A stretch of DNA of 64,000 nt from Candidatus Zipacnadum vermilionense (GCA_029821755.1 JALGSV010000006.1:62001-126000); one strand, 5' to 3'; positions 16,681 through 26,899 are shown, counted from the first letter of the stretch. A program made the numbers and translations. Notes: generated by a model not told the origin, from the sequence alone.

Positions 16681-17346
16681 ATGTCCATGAACAACCACCA
16701 GCCTCTCGCGGAGACCACTCCCGGCTTCCCCCGTTTGGGGGAGCCGGCGCCGGCTTTCGAGGCGCTTAGTACCCATGGCCCTCTGCGACTTAGCGAGATG
16801 CGCGGGCGCTGGGTCCTCCTTTTCTCGCACCCGGCCGATTTCACCCCGGTCTGCAGCACCGAGTTCCTGTCCCTGGCCAAGCTACAGCCGGAGTTCGCGG
16901 CGCGCGGCTGCCGCCTGGTGGGACTGAGCGTGGACAGCATCTTCTCCCACATCGCTTGGGCCCGGGAGCTGGAGCAACTGGGCGGGACCAAAATCACTTT
17001 CCCGATCATCGCCGATACGGATATGCAGGTGGCACGCGCCTACGGAATGCTCCATCCGGGCGTCGGCGAGGCCGCAGCGGTACGGGCGGTGTTCTGGATC
17101 GATTCGGAGGGCCTGCTGCGGGCCATGATGTACTACCCGCCCACCACCGGCCGTAGCATGACGGAAATCCTGCGAGTGCTGGAGGCGCTGCAGATGGCGG
17201 ACCATGAGAATGTGGCCACCCCCGCCGACTGGCAGCCGAATGACCGCGTCATCGTCCCCGTCCCCCGCACCCAGGACGCCGCCGAAAGGCGCCTGGAAGA
17301 GGAGCCGGACTGCGAGACGTGGTATCTGTGCCGGAGAAAAGCTTAG
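16681..17346 (+). CDS. Peroxiredoxin, Prx6/AhpC-like with C-terminal cysteines
   Basis: 221 residues. It has the AhpC/TSA fold with peroxidatic Cys58 in HPADFTPVCSTE. A long C-terminal arm has Cys211 and Cys217 (PDCETWYLC), the pattern of the prokaryotic Prx6-type two-Cys enzymes. It reduces hydrogen peroxide and alkyl hydroperoxides using thioredoxin-like donors in the cytoplasm. The start ATG follows AGGAGGAGCAACTC. It is monocistronic by position. The 273 bases upstream contain no gene, only A/G-rich sequence and a weak TATACA box. Confidence 0.95.
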   Translation: MSMNNHQPLAETTPGFPRLGEPAPAFEALSTHGPLRLSEMRGRWVLLFSHPADFTPVCSTEFLSLAKLQPEFAARGCRLVGLSVDSIFSHIAWARELEQLGGTKITFPIIADTDMQVARAYGMLHPGVGEAAAVRAVFWIDSEGLLRAMMYYPPTTGRSMTEILRVLEALQMADHENVATPADWQPNDRVIVPVPRTQDAAERRLEEEPDCETWYLCRRKA

Positions 17347-17538
17347 TGGCAAGGTGGGGCATGGGGCAGGTGGGGATGACAGCGAGGGGAGCGGGGAGGG
17401 TCCGTTCCGATACCTGCCACTCCTTCTTGCACTCTGTGCAACTTCTACCTATAATCCCTGCACTTCTTTGATTTCCTCGCGAGACCTTGGTTCCGGGCCG
17501 CTTGGCGGCTCGAATCCCTTCCACAGGGGGCGATTGCT

Positions 17539-18495
17539 GTGCGTGCAGTCTCCTTAGTGATGTTTATCCTCGGCCTGGCTCTCCTTACTCTGGGTGGCTG
17601 CCGGCCTGCCGCAACAACTCCGCCCGTGACCGACACCGGGGGCCAGCAGCAGAAGGAACTCCAGGACATGAAGAAAGCCCTGGATCAATACGGCGGTAAC
17701 CTGCAGGGCCTGCTGGACGAATTCCGGCAGATGAAGGCCCAGCAGGAGGACACCGGCGGCGTCAAGGCCCTGGGGGAGGACATCCAGGTTTGCCGGGCCC
17801 TGTCGAGCGCGGCGCGGCGGGCGGCCAACGACAAGAAGCCCACCGAGACCGCGGCGGCCTTGAACCGGCTGGGGCCCGCGCTGATCTCTTTGCGGGCGAC
17901 GCTGCCGGCGGCGCGCGTGGCGGAAGCGGTGGAGCGAGCCGCAGCGGCCCTCAACTCCTACGAGACCGAAGATGCGGTCAAGATCGCCTCGCGCGACCTG
18001 ATGCAGGCCCAGGAGATCCGCGGCAGCGCCCCGGCCACGCTGGCCCCCGACATCCTAAAGGACCTGGAGAGCGCCAAACAGCAGGTGGGGAAGTCGGACA
18101 TCTCGGCGGCCAACCAGACGCTGCTGAGGATCATCGATACGTTGGCCGGCGATGAATCGGTACGCAGCGCCGCCCAGGCCCTGGCCACCGGGCGCGGCGC
18201 GCAGGAGGCGCTGGGCCGCGAGGCGTGGGGCGTAGTCCTGGCCGAGCTGGACAATCTCGACGCGCTCCTGGCCGCGCTGGGACAGAAGGTGGAGGGCGCC
18301 AAGACGGCCCTAGCGGGCGAGAAGCCCCTGGCCACCGCTGGCGGCGAGACCAAGCCCGAGACGCCGCCAACCGGCACCCCGCCGGCAACCGAAGCGCTAG
18401 TCGCGGAGACGCAACCGGCCGCAGGGACAGCCCCGGCTCCACCGGCGACTCCGGCGGCTCCAGCGACAGGGGCGGCGACGAGTAGTACGAGGTAG
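17539..18495 (+). CDS. Predicted lipoprotein, helical, Pro/Ala-rich tail
   Basis: 318 residues from a GTG start. The N-terminus is a lipoprotein signal with lipobox TLGGC (Cys21). The mature protein is almost all alpha-helical (residues 30-235), with several Ala-rich amphipathic segments such as ELQDMKKALDQYGG. It ends in a disordered Pro/Ala/Thr tail (235-318). No known domain is recognised. It would be anchored on the outer face of a membrane. It is a single gene ahead of dnaE. Confidence 0.7.
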   Translation: MRAVSLVMFILGLALLTLGGCRPAATTPPVTDTGGQQQKELQDMKKALDQYGGNLQGLLDEFRQMKAQQEDTGGVKALGEDIQVCRALSSAARRAANDKKPTETAAALNRLGPALISLRATLPAARVAEAVERAAAALNSYETEDAVKIASRDLMQAQEIRGSAPATLAPDILKDLESAKQQVGKSDISAANQTLLRIIDTLAGDESVRSAAQALATGRGAQEALGREAWGVVLAELDNLDALLAALGQKVEGAKTALAGEKPLATAGGETKPETPPTGTPPATEALVAETQPAAGTAPAPPATPAAPATGAATSSTR

Positions 18496-18582
18496 CACTC
18501 CCGAGCACTGACCCTGGACGCGTCTGCGCGGCCGGTGTCTGTCCCCGTCGTTTGCGGCCCTACCGGGCGCGACGATGTGGTG

Positions 18583-18612
18583 CCCAGGCGCTGGAAGCCC
18601 GGCCCACGCGGA
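18583..18612. repeat. Short copy of the CCCACGCGGA palindromic family
   Basis: The segment reads CCCAGGCGCTGGAAGCCCGG and continues CCCACGCGGA. This is the right half of the dispersed element seen complete at 52192-52271. It lies in the dnaE leader and directly precedes the GAAGAGAAG ribosome-binding region. Confidence 0.5.
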
Positions 18613-18627
18613 AGAGAAGCAATCCCC

Positions 18628-21600
18628 ATGGCAGCCAACTTCGCACACCTGCACGTCCACAGCGAGTACAGCCTGCTTGACGGCGCCTGCCGCATCAAGG
18701 ACCTGGCCGCGCGCGCGGCGGAGTTGGAGATGCCGGCGATGGCCCTCACCGACCACGGGGTCATGTATGGGGCCATTGACTTCTACCAGGCCTGCCAGAA
18801 GGCCGGGGTCAAGCCGATCCTGGGCTGCGAGGTCTACGTCGCCGCCCGCACTCGCTTCGACCGCGAGGGGCAGATCGACCGCGCCAATTGCCACTTGACC
18901 CTCCTCGCTGAGACCCTCGACGGTTACCGCAACCTGCTCAAGATTGTCTCCGCCTCCCATCTGGAAGGCTTCTACTACCGGCCCCGCGTGGATATGGAGC
19001 TGCTGGACCAGTACCACGAGGGGATCATCGCCATGAGCGCCTGCCTGCAAGGCGCCGTGGCCCAGGCAGTAGTGCAACAGTCAGTCAATGCCGCCGCCGA
19101 CCAGGCCGCACGCCTGCGGGAGATCTTCGGGGCCGACCACTTCTACCTGGAGCTGATGGACAACGGCCTGCCTCAGCAGCTCCGCGCCAACGCCGGCCTG
19201 CGCGAGGTGGCCGCGCGCCTGGACCTCCCGCTGGTCGCCACCAACGATGCGCACTACCTCCATCAGGCCGACGCCGAGATGCATGACGTGCTCCTGTGCA
19301 TCCAGACCGGCGCGACCCTGCACGAGGCCAATCGCCTCAAGTTCGACACCGACCAGTTCTACCTGCGCACGCCCAGCGAGATGGCCGCGCTGTTCCCCGA
19401 CTGCCCCGAGGCCCTGACCAACACGATAGAGGTCGCCGAGCGCTGCAACGTGGAGCTGAAGCTGGGCGAATTGATGCTACCCCGCTTCGACGTGCCGGAG
19501 GGACATGACCTGTCCAGCTACCTCCGCCACCTGTGCGAACAGGCTCTCCCCACTCGCTACGGGGCGCAAGTTTCGCCCGAGGCCATCGATCGGCTCAACT
19601 ACGAGCTGGACGTCATTGATCAGTGCAACTACTCTGGGTACTTCCTGATCGTCAGTGACTTCGTCCAGGAGGCCAAGCGGCGGGGGATGCTGGTCGGACC
19701 AGGACGCGGCTCGGCCACGGCCAGCGTCGTCGCCTATCTGCTGGGCATCGTGGATGTGGACCCCCTGCGCTACGGGCTGATCTTCGAGCGCATGCTCAAC
19801 CCCGAGCGCAAGAGCCCGCCCGATATTGACATGGACTTCCCGGACGACCGCCGGGAAGAGATCATGGAGTACGTCAAGGAGAAGTACGGCCGCGAACAGG
19901 TCGCGCAGGTGGGCACCTTCAACACCATGGGCCCCCGCGCGGCCATCCGCGACGTGGGGCGGGTGCTGGGCGTGGCCCTGGATAAGGTGGATCGCGTGGC
20001 CAAGCTGGTGCCCGGCGTCAAGGCCTCCATCGCCGACGCGCTCGATCAGGTCCCGGAGCTGCAGGCCTTGGTGCGCGAGGACAGCGAGGTCGCCCGGGTC
20101 ATGGACCTGGCCAGCCGCCTAGAGGGCCTGGCCCGACACGTCTCCGTCCACGCCGCTGCTGTCGTGATTTCCGACCGGGTGCTGACCGACTACGTCCCCC
20201 TTCGCGGTGAGAAGGATGGCACCATCTCCACCCAGTACGCCATGAACCCCGTGGTAGAGGTGGGCCTGGTGAAGATGGACTTCCTGGGGCTCAAGACCCT
20301 GACCGTCATCGACCGCACGGTGCAGGCGGTCAAGCGCAACCACGGCGTCGAGGTCGACCTGTACAATCTGCCACTGGATGACGAGAAGACCTACGACCTG
20401 CTCAGCCGGGGTGACACGGTGGCAGTGTTCCAGCTGGAAAGTGAGGGCATGCGCCAGCTCCTGCGGGACCTGCAGCCCAACCGCTTCGAGCACGTCATCG
20501 CCCTGGTGGCGCTCTACCGCCCCGGCCCTATGGCCAGCGCCCCGCAGTTCTGCGCCGGCCGCCACGGGGCAATTGTGGAGTATCTCGACCCGCGTCTCAA
20601 GCCCCTGCTGGAGGAGACCTACGGCGTCATCCTCTACCAAGAGCAGGTTATGCAGATCGCCCAGGAGATCGCCGGCTTCTCCATGCCGCAGGCCGAAATC
20701 ATCATGCGGGCCATGGCCAAGAAGCAGGCCGCGAAGATGGAGCAGATGAAGCCGCTGTTCCTCGAGGGCTGCCTCAAGAACGGTCTATCCCCGGAAGCTA
20801 CCCAGACGCTATTTGAGCGGATGGAGACCTTCAGCAACTACGGTTTCAACAAGTCGCACTCCGCCGGCTACGGGCTGGTCGCCTACTGGACGGCATACCT
20901 GAAGGCCAACTACGCGGCCGAGTTCATGGCCGCGCATCTGTCCACCGTCATGGACAAGAGCGAAGACGTAGCCAAGGCGGTCACCGAGGTCCGGCGGCTG
21001 GGGCTGAAGGTCCGCCCGCCGTCGGTGAACCAGTCCGAGGCGGGGTTCTCCGTAGCCGAGGGGGACGTGGTCTTTGGGCTGGCGGCGATCAAGGGTTTCG
21101 GGCTGGCCGGGGCGGAGGCGATCGTGGCGGAGCGGGAGGCGGGGGGACCCTTCGGGGGGCTGTGGAACTTCTGTCGGAGGATGCCGGGCGACAAGGTGCA
21201 GCGGGCGGCGATCAAGACGCTGGCAGAGGCGGGGGCCTTCGACAAGTTTGGCGAGCGCAATGCCGTCCTGGCCGTGGTGGAGCAAGCGGCGGCAGCGGGG
21301 CAGAGGCATCAGCGAGATCAGGCGGAGGGCCAGGGCGCCTTTTCGTTTGGGGAGACGCCGGTGACGTCCGAGGCCCCGGGGGCGGGATCGCTGGCTGAGC
21401 CGGCCCTGCCCGACGTGCCTCCTATGTCCGACGAGGACCTCCTCGACGTGGAGCGCCGGGTGCTGGGGTTGTACGTCTCCGCGCACCCGCTGGAGAAGAA
21501 CGCCGACCGCGTGGCCCAGTGCACCACGGCCCGCGTGGAGGACGTGAGCGAATACCCCACCAAGTGCCCGTTGCAGGTGGCCGGGCTGGTGGAGGAGGCA

Positions 21601-22257
21601 CGCCGCCACCTGACCCGCAAGGGCGACCCCATGATGTACGTCACCCTCCAGGGCGTCGCCGATTCGGTAGAGGTAACCGTCTTCCCCTCGGCCTTCGAGG
21701 CCTGCGTGGATATTCTGGTCCCGGGGAACCTCGCCGTCGTCGCCGGCAAGGTGGAGCGGCGCGACCGCAACGGCAACAGCGGCGAGCATCGCAGCGGCGG
21801 GGCCAAGCTGCTGTGCGACCGGGCCTGGCCCCTGGCGGAGGCGCCCAAAGTCTATAAGAAGAAGAAAGGGGAGGCCGAGGAAGCCCGTCGGCGCTATGCG
21901 GCGGAGCTAGCCGCTCCCCCTCCCCCGCCGCCGCCGAATGTAGTCATCGAGATCGACGCGCTGACCATGGTGCCGGAGGACCTGCGCGACGTGCGGGGGC
22001 TGCTGGAGCAGTTCCCCGGCTATCAGCACGTCGTGCTGCGTTACCTGGGCAACGGCACCCGCCGGCGCGTCCGCTTGGGCGACCGCTTCCGGGTCAACCT
22101 GGACGGCGACCTCTCAGTCCGGGCGCGCAAGCTACCGGTGGTGCTGGGCATCTACGAGGAGAAAGCAGCAGCAACGCCCGCTGCGGCGACACCGGCAGCG
22201 ACGCCCGCGCCGCTGGAGGGCGCAGCGGACGATGCCGACTTCGCGGGGTACGAGTAG
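18628..22257 (+). CDS. dnaE: DNA polymerase III alpha subunit DnaE
   Basis: 1209 residues, normal for DnaE. The N-terminal PHP domain starts with HLHVHSEYSLLDG. The catalytic palm has PDIDMDFPDD near residue 398, which supplies two of the catalytic aspartates. A helix-hairpin-helix region lies around 830-900, and an OB-fold near 980-1060 (PLQVAGLVEEARRHL). The C-terminus ends with a short Ala/Pro linker. It is the replicative polymerase. The ATG at 18628 begins the family-typical MAANFAHLHVHSEYS; the open frame upstream to 18535 runs through a repeat and is rejected. Confidence 0.97.
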   Translation: MAANFAHLHVHSEYSLLDGACRIKDLAARAAELEMPAMALTDHGVMYGAIDFYQACQKAGVKPILGCEVYVAARTRFDREGQIDRANCHLTLLAETLDGYRNLLKIVSASHLEGFYYRPRVDMELLDQYHEGIIAMSACLQGAVAQAVVQQSVNAAADQAARLREIFGADHFYLELMDNGLPQQLRANAGLREVAARLDLPLVATNDAHYLHQADAEMHDVLLCIQTGATLHEANRLKFDTDQFYLRTPSEMAALFPDCPEALTNTIEVAERCNVELKLGELMLPRFDVPEGHDLSSYLRHLCEQALPTRYGAQVSPEAIDRLNYELDVIDQCNYSGYFLIVSDFVQEAKRRGMLVGPGRGSATASVVAYLLGIVDVDPLRYGLIFERMLNPERKSPPDIDMDFPDDRREEIMEYVKEKYGREQVAQVGTFNTMGPRAAIRDVGRVLGVALDKVDRVAKLVPGVKASIADALDQVPELQALVREDSEVARVMDLASRLEGLARHVSVHAAAVVISDRVLTDYVPLRGEKDGTISTQYAMNPVVEVGLVKMDFLGLKTLTVIDRTVQAVKRNHGVEVDLYNLPLDDEKTYDLLSRGDTVAVFQLESEGMRQLLRDLQPNRFEHVIALVALYRPGPMASAPQFCAGRHGAIVEYLDPRLKPLLEETYGVILYQEQVMQIAQEIAGFSMPQAEIIMRAMAKKQAAKMEQMKPLFLEGCLKNGLSPEATQTLFERMETFSNYGFNKSHSAGYGLVAYWTAYLKANYAAEFMAAHLSTVMDKSEDVAKAVTEVRRLGLKVRPPSVNQSEAGFSVAEGDVVFGLAAIKGFGLAGAEAIVAEREAGGPFGGLWNFCRRMPGDKVQRAAIKTLAEAGAFDKFGERNAVLAVVEQAAAAGQRHQRDQAEGQGAFSFGETPVTSEAPGAGSLAEPALPDVPPMSDEDLLDVERRVLGLYVSAHPLEKNADRVAQCTTARVEDVSEYPTKCPLQVAGLVEEARRHLTRKGDPMMYVTLQGVADSVEVTVFPSAFEACVDILVPGNLAVVAGKVERRDRNGNSGEHRSGGAKLLCDRAWPLAEAPKVYKKKKGEAEEARRRYAAELAAPPPPPPPNVVIEIDALTMVPEDLRDVRGLLEQFPGYQHVVLRYLGNGTRRRVRLGDRFRVNLDGDLSVRARKLPVVLGIYEEKAAATPAAATPAATPAPLEGAADDADFAGYE

Positions 22258-22302
22258 GGAAACGACAGTGGCCCGTGGGGAGGAGACGGGAGGAAAGCGC
22301 GG

Positions 22303-23703
22303 ATGAGCGAATACTTGAGGGTGATTGAGGCCCGGGACGACGACAGCGCGTTCCGGGCGTTTAAGACGCAGCGATATGGGCTCGGCCCGAGGGCCGGACA
22401 AATCGATCTGGACCTACGGAATGAGGTTCACGACATCTTGCACAACGTGGGCTATCACGACGACGGGGTCCTAGCGACATATGAGCGGCGGGGGGCCGCT
22501 TACTACGACGACGGGATGCTCGTCAAGTGGGAAACCCAGCTCGACTGTCCCACCTATACCCGCGAGCACATTCGCGTGTCGGAAGACGACATAGAGGCCG
22601 CTTACGAGAAGGTCTCTGCGGAGCATCCGGAGCACCTGGCGGCGCTGAAGTCGGCGATTGAGAATGTGCGGGCGTACCATGAGCGGGAAGTGCAGCAGGG
22701 ATGGCGGGAGGATATCGGCGGGCTGAGCCTGGGGAGCCGGGTGAGACCGCTGGAATCGGTGGGGATTTATGTGCCGGCGGGGCAGGCGCCGCTTCCGTCG
22801 AGCTTGTACATGTGCGCGGTCCCGGCGCAGGTGGCCGGGGTGAAGCGCCTAGCCGTGTGCAGCCCGCCGCGCAGGGATGGAAACGTGGACCCGCTGACCT
22901 TGGTTGCGGCGAAGGAGACGCACGTGACGGAGGTGTACCGGCTGGGTGGGGCGCAGGCGATTGGGGCGATGGCATGGGGAAGCAAGAGGGAGCCCGAGAC
23001 GCCGGGGTACCCCTGGACTGTCGCCCCGGTGGACAAGATCGTGGGGCCGGGGAATCGGTGGGTAGTGGAGGCCAAGCGCCAGGTCTTTGGGGCGGTCGGG
23101 ATTGACTCGCTGGCGGGGCCGAGCGAGTCGGCGATGATCGCGGATGACTCGGCGGACCCGGAGCTGGTGGCGGCCGACCTGCTCTCGCAGGCCGAGCACT
23201 CTGGGGACAATACGGTGGTGCTGCTGACGCCCTCAGAGCGGCTGGCGGCGGCGGTACAGGCAGCGATTCCGGCGCAGGTCGCCACCCTGGAGCGGGCGGA
23301 GTTGATCGGGCGGTCGCTACAGGAGCAGGGGGCGCTGGTGCTGGTGCGGGACCTGGCCCACGCCGCGGCGCTCGTCTCGGAGCTGGCCCCGGAGCATCTG
23401 GAGCTGGCGGTGCAGGACCCGGAGGCGCTGGCCGAGCGCGTCGAGAACGCCGGCTGCATCTTCCTGGGCCACCGGGCGGCGGTGCCGCTGGGGGACTATG
23501 CGGCCGGGCCCAGCCACGTCCTGCCCACCGGCGGCACGGCGAGGTTCTCCTCGCCGCTATCGGTGCAGGATTTCGTCAAGCGGACCTCACTGGTGGGGGT
23601 GTCGGAGGAAGGCCTGCGGAGAATCGGCCCGGACGTGATCGCGCTGGCCGAGGCGGAGGGCCTGACCGCGCACGCGGAGGCGGTGCGGAGGCGGTTGCAG
23701 TAA
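22303..23703 (+). CDS. hisD: Histidinol dehydrogenase HisD
   Basis: 466 residues, slightly longer than the usual 430. HisD oxidises L-histidinol to histidine with two NAD+, using zinc. Visible motifs are GIYVPAG, the NAD-binding IVGPGNRWV, AGPSESAMIAD, and the zinc/substrate region PEHLELAVQ. The C-terminal signature is AGPSHVLPTGGTARF. The extra length is a Tyr/Asp-rich segment at residues 45-75. The ATG follows GGGAGGAAAGCGCGG. It is 45 bases after dnaE in the same direction, and no other his genes are near. Confidence 0.95.
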   Translation: MSEYLRVIEARDDDSAFRAFKTQRYGLGPRAGQIDLDLRNEVHDILHNVGYHDDGVLATYERRGAAYYDDGMLVKWETQLDCPTYTREHIRVSEDDIEAAYEKVSAEHPEHLAALKSAIENVRAYHEREVQQGWREDIGGLSLGSRVRPLESVGIYVPAGQAPLPSSLYMCAVPAQVAGVKRLAVCSPPRRDGNVDPLTLVAAKETHVTEVYRLGGAQAIGAMAWGSKREPETPGYPWTVAPVDKIVGPGNRWVVEAKRQVFGAVGIDSLAGPSESAMIADDSADPELVAADLLSQAEHSGDNTVVLLTPSERLAAAVQAAIPAQVATLERAELIGRSLQEQGALVLVRDLAHAAALVSELAPEHLELAVQDPEALAERVENAGCIFLGHRAAVPLGDYAAGPSHVLPTGGTARFSSPLSVQDFVKRTSLVGVSEEGLRRIGPDVIALAEAEGLTAHAEAVRRRLQ

Positions 23704-23804
23704 TCAGCGGGGTGCGGGCTTGCCAGTCCGCTATCGATACCCACCAACAAAAGAGGGGCAGGCTCGAAAGCCCGCCCACGCGGAATCTTCTGGTAAAACG
23801 ACCC

Positions 23805-24386
23805 CTACAGACCTCGCGTCTCCGGCTCGATCAGCCCGTAGCCGCCGGCCTTGCGGCGATAGACGACGCCGACCTGCTCCGTCTCGCCGTCCATGAAGAC
23901 GAAGAAGTCGTGGCCCAGCAGTTCCATCTGCAAAGCGGCTTCCTCCGGGGTCATGGGCTTCATCTCGAAGGCCTTGGTCCGCACAATCCGAATGCCCTCC
24001 GGCTCCTCTTCTTCCGCTTCCTCCACCAGCAGCGCCGGCTCCTCGAGCAATTCCGGACCGCCCTTGCCGGTAGCCAGGGTGCGGAGCGACTCATGGCCGA
24101 AACTGTTCCGCCGCTCCTTGATCTTCGTCAACTGGCGCTCCATGCGGGGGAGAGCCTTGTCAAAGGCGCGTATGGGGTCGTCGCCGCGTTCCTCCGCCCG
24201 CAGCAGCGCGCCGTGCAGTTGCACCGTCATGTCCACGGTCCGCCAGTTGCGTTGCGCCGCAACGGTGACCCTGACTCCCTCAATCCGCTCGTATACACGG
24301 GTCAGCCCCTCCACCCGCGGCTGGGCATGCTCCTCGAACTTCTGCTGCCCCTCATCCATGTTGCGGTACACGAAAGTGATGTGCAC
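23805..24386 (-). CDS. hpf: Ribosome hibernation promoting factor, long form
   Basis: 193 residues with the S30AE domain at 1-110 (MHITFVYRNM, then DMTVQLHG) and a C-terminal dimerisation domain at about 130-185 (KAFEMKPMTPEEAALQMELL). The latter is the signature of long HPF. It binds the 30S subunit and dimerises ribosomes to 100S particles in stationary phase. The start is a GTG at 24386, eleven bases after AGGGAGAG. The preceding convergent segment (23704-23804) holds only fragments of the CCCACGCGG palindrome family. Confidence 0.93.
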   Translation of the reverse strand: MHITFVYRNMDEGQQKFEEHAQPRVEGLTRVYERIEGVRVTVAAQRNWRTVDMTVQLHGALLRAEERGDDPIRAFDKALPRMERQLTKIKERRNSFGHESLRTLATGKGGPELLEEPALLVEEAEEEEPEGIRIVRTKAFEMKPMTPEEAALQMELLGHDFFVFMDGETEQVGVVYRRKAGGYGLIEPETRGL

Positions 24387-24503
24387 AGTACTTGAAACTC
24401 TCCCTTATACCTAGGCGTCCTCAAACGGCTTGGGTGTGATCCACCAAGCCGGGGAAGAAACCCGCGAAGCCGGTGAAGCATTCCCCACAAGTGGGGGGGG
24501 GTG

Positions 24504-24779
24504 TCACCAGGGCTGTGCGGCTTCGTCCTCTGCGGAGGGGGGCACTTCTTCGGCGGGGGGAGCTTCCGCGACTACCGCGGTGCGGCAGACGCGAGCCGCT
24601 TGCGGCCCGCGGTCGGTAGTCACGATGTCAAACTCCACTTCCTCCCCGTCGTCCAGGGCCTTGTACCCGTCCATCTCGATGGAAGAGAAGTGGACGAATA
24701 CATCCTCCTGGTCCTCCCGAGCGATGAAGCCATAGCCCTTGCGGGCGTCGAACCACTTAACACGCCCTCGGAGCCGCAT
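24504..24779 (-). CDS. Cold-shock domain protein with acidic tail
   Basis: 91 residues. Residues 1-65 are a CspA-type OB fold with RNP1 KGYGFI (14-19) and RNP2 VFVHF (27-31). An acidic Ala/Glu/Pro tail follows. It binds single-stranded RNA or DNA as an RNA chaperone. The ATG at 24779 lies seven bases after GGAGGG, and a good sigma-70 promoter is at 24817-24845. The longer open frame upstream covers promoter DNA and is rejected. Confidence 0.93.
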   Translation of the reverse strand: MRLRGRVKWFDARKGYGFIAREDQEDVFVHFSSIEMDGYKALDDGEEVEFDIVTTDRGPQAARVCRTAVVAEAPPAEEVPPSAEDEAAQPW

Positions 24780-24816
24780 CCTCAGTCCCTCCCGACAAGT
24801 GCTCTGGGACGGCACA

Positions 24817-24845
24817 ACTGTATCCCAACCATCGCCGTTTGTCAA
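24817..24845 (-). promoter_or_regulatory. Sigma-70 promoter of the cold-shock gene
   Basis: On the minus strand TTGACA (24840-24845) is followed after 17 bases by TACAGT (24817-24822). The predicted start lies about 30 bases before the ATG, giving a short leader, unlike the long thermosensing leaders of enteric cspA. Confidence 0.7.
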
Positions 24846-25114
24846 CGAGAGAGGGCGCACTCCTGTTGATACAACGTAAGATGACGTCAGCACGTTGTCA
24901 GTTATGTGACGGGGGATGCCGCGGGGGTGGCCGCGCGGGTAGCGGGGGCGTCGTTGGCGCACGAAATGGGAGCCATCCGGCCCTGCTGCGGCACCACCTG
25001 CCCTTGCCTCACCCCGCCGCCGGGTGTAGAATCATGGCCCAATACTCTGGACGACGCGACCAGGCCCTAGGTCTGGCCCCCGCGACTTCCCATGCTGGCA
25101 GGAGGAATCTCATC
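24846..25114. other. Intergenic region upstream of pdxS
   Basis: This is the rest of the 335-base gap between the divergent cold-shock gene and pdxS. I see no gene, no strong hairpin and no clear promoter on the plus strand. The only supported site is the AGGAGGAAT ribosome-binding sequence just before the pdxS GTG. Confidence 0.5.
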
Positions 25115-26029
25115 GTGTCGGAACAGTCCGTAGATAAATCAACTGTCGATCAATCGACTTGGCGAAACAAGGTGGGCCTCGCCGAGATGCTGCGGGGCGG
25201 GGTGATCATGGACGTTACCACTCCCGAGCAGGCCAAGATCGCCGAGGACGCCGGCGCGGTTTCGGTCATGGCCCTGGAGAGGGTCCCCGCCGACATCCGC
25301 GCCGAGGGCGGCGTGGCCCGCATGGCCGACCTCCCGGTCATCGAGCGCATCATGGAGGTCGTGACCATTCCGGTCATGGCCAAGTGCCGCATCGGCCACT
25401 TCGCCGAGGCGCAGGTGCTGGAGTCCGTCGGCGTGGACTTCATCGACGAGAGCGAAGTCCTTACTCCTGCCGACGAGAAATACCACGTGTGGAAGCACGA
25501 CTTCAAGGTGCCCTTCGTTTGTGGCTGCACTTGCCTGGCCGAGGCCCTGCGGCGCATCGGGGAGGGCGCGGCGATGATCCGCACCAAAGGCGAGGCCGGC
25601 AGCGGCAATATCGTCGAGGCCACCCGCCACATGCGCACCGTCATCTCTGAGATGAACCGGATCAAAGAATTGCGCCAGGAAGAGCTGATGACCACCGCCA
25701 AGGAGATGGGCGCGCCCTTCGACCTGGTGCAGGTTATCCATGACAGCGGTAAGCTCCCCGTCCCCAACTTCTCCGCAGGCGGCATCGCCACCCCGGCCGA
25801 CGCGGCGCTCATGATGCAACTGGGGGCCGAGGCGGTCTTCGTGGGCTCGGGCATCTTCAAGTCCGAAGATCCGGCCGAGCGCGCCGCGGCAGTCGTACAC
25901 GCCATCACCTACTACGAGGACCCGGCCGAAGTCGCCAAGGCCTGCCGCGGCCTGCGCGGCGCGGCCATGGCGGGGATAGACGTGAGCAAGCTGGAGGACC
26001 ACGAGCGCATGGCGACGAGGGGCTGGTAG
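25115..26029 (+). CDS. pdxS: Pyridoxal 5'-phosphate synthase subunit PdxS
   Basis: 304 residues, near the family's 290-300. PdxS condenses ribose 5-phosphate, glyceraldehyde 3-phosphate and ammonia into PLP and works with PdxT. Motifs include [32 protein letters not shown] with the first Schiff-base lysine region, and [10 protein letters not shown] with the second lysine. The start is the GTG at 25115, following GGCAGGAGGAATCTCATC; the open frame upstream is longer but not family-like. pdxT is not adjacent but 6.4 kb downstream at 32478. Confidence 0.97.
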   Translation: MSEQSVDKSTVDQSTWRNKVGLAEMLRGGVIMDVTTPEQAKIAEDAGAVSVMALERVPADIRAEGGVARMADLPVIERIMEVVTIPVMAKCRIGHFAEAQVLESVGVDFIDESEVLTPADEKYHVWKHDFKVPFVCGCTCLAEALRRIGEGAAMIRTKGEAGSGNIVEATRHMRTVISEMNRIKELRQEELMTTAKEMGAPFDLVQVIHDSGKLPVPNFSAGGIATPADAALMMQLGAEAVFVGSGIFKSEDPAERAAAVVHAITYYEDPAEVAKACRGLRGAAMAGIDVSKLEDHERMATRGW

Positions 26030-26096
26030 TCCCCGGTGGCACCGGCGTCTCGCGGGTACTAGGGCGCAGGCTAAGAGGCCCGCGCTACCCACCGCA

Positions 26097-26831
26097 ATGA
26101 TCATCATCGGCCTGCCCGCCTACAATGAGGAAAAAGCACTCTCGCGTCTCCTCCCGGACCTGGCCGCAGCGATGGGGGAGGCGCACCTCCCCTATCGCAT
26201 CCTGGTGGTGGACGACGGCAGCTCCGACCGGACCGCTGCCGTCGTCGAGTCCTGCGCCGACCACCTGAGCGTCAAGCTGGTGCAGCATCCTCACAACCAG
26301 GGCCTGGGCGCGGCCATGCAGACCATGTTCAGCACGGCCCTGGCCGACCTGGGTGAGGACGACATCCTGGTCACCATGGACGCTGATGAGTCTCACCGCC
26401 CGGCGCTGATCGCCCCTATGGTGCAGAAGATCCGCGAGGGCGCCGAGGTGGTCATCGCCTCTCGCTACCGGCCCGGCGCGCAGATCATCGGCGTTCCCAC
26501 CCACCGCAACCTGATGAGCAGCGGCGCCGCCTGGCTCTTCCGCATCTTGGCCCCGGTGCGCGGCGCCAAAGACTACACCTGCGGTTACCGGGCCTACACC
26601 GCCCCGGTCCTGCGCCGCATGGCCGCCGCCTACGGCGAGACGCTCACCACCGAATCCGGCTTCGCCTGCATGGTGGACCTCCTGCTCAAGCTCGGCAGCC
26701 TGGGCGCGGTGGTGGCCGAGGTGCCGATGATCCTGCGCTACGACCTCAAGCCGGGCCCGTCCAAGATGAACGTGCGCCAGACGGTGCGGGATACGCTGCG
26801 GCTGTTGGGGCGGAGGAGAAGTCGCAGGTAG
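26097..26831 (+). CDS. Family 2 glycosyltransferase (DPM1/ArnC-like)
   Basis: 244 residues of GT-A fold. The motifs are GLPAYNEEKAL at the start, VVDDGSSDRT (residues about 39-48) and TMDADESHRP with the metal-binding acidic motif. It has no membrane segment at the C-terminus. It probably transfers a sugar from a nucleotide donor to a polyprenyl phosphate at the cytoplasmic membrane. It lies first in a group with a polytopic membrane protein and another GT2, so it likely supplies lipid-linked sugar to them. No clear ribosome site precedes the ATG. Confidence 0.85.
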   Translation: MIIIGLPAYNEEKALSRLLPDLAAAMGEAHLPYRILVVDDGSSDRTAAVVESCADHLSVKLVQHPHNQGLGAAMQTMFSTALADLGEDDILVTMDADESHRPALIAPMVQKIREGAEVVIASRYRPGAQIIGVPTHRNLMSSGAAWLFRILAPVRGAKDYTCGYRAYTAPVLRRMAAAYGETLTTESGFACMVDLLLKLGSLGAVVAEVPMILRYDLKPGPSKMNVRQTVRDTLRLLGRRRSRR

Positions 26832-26899
26832 TAACTCAAAGGTCGGAAGTAGGGGCACGGTCCACGGTGCCCGCTTGAGGGGCTTAGTCAAAGAAGACG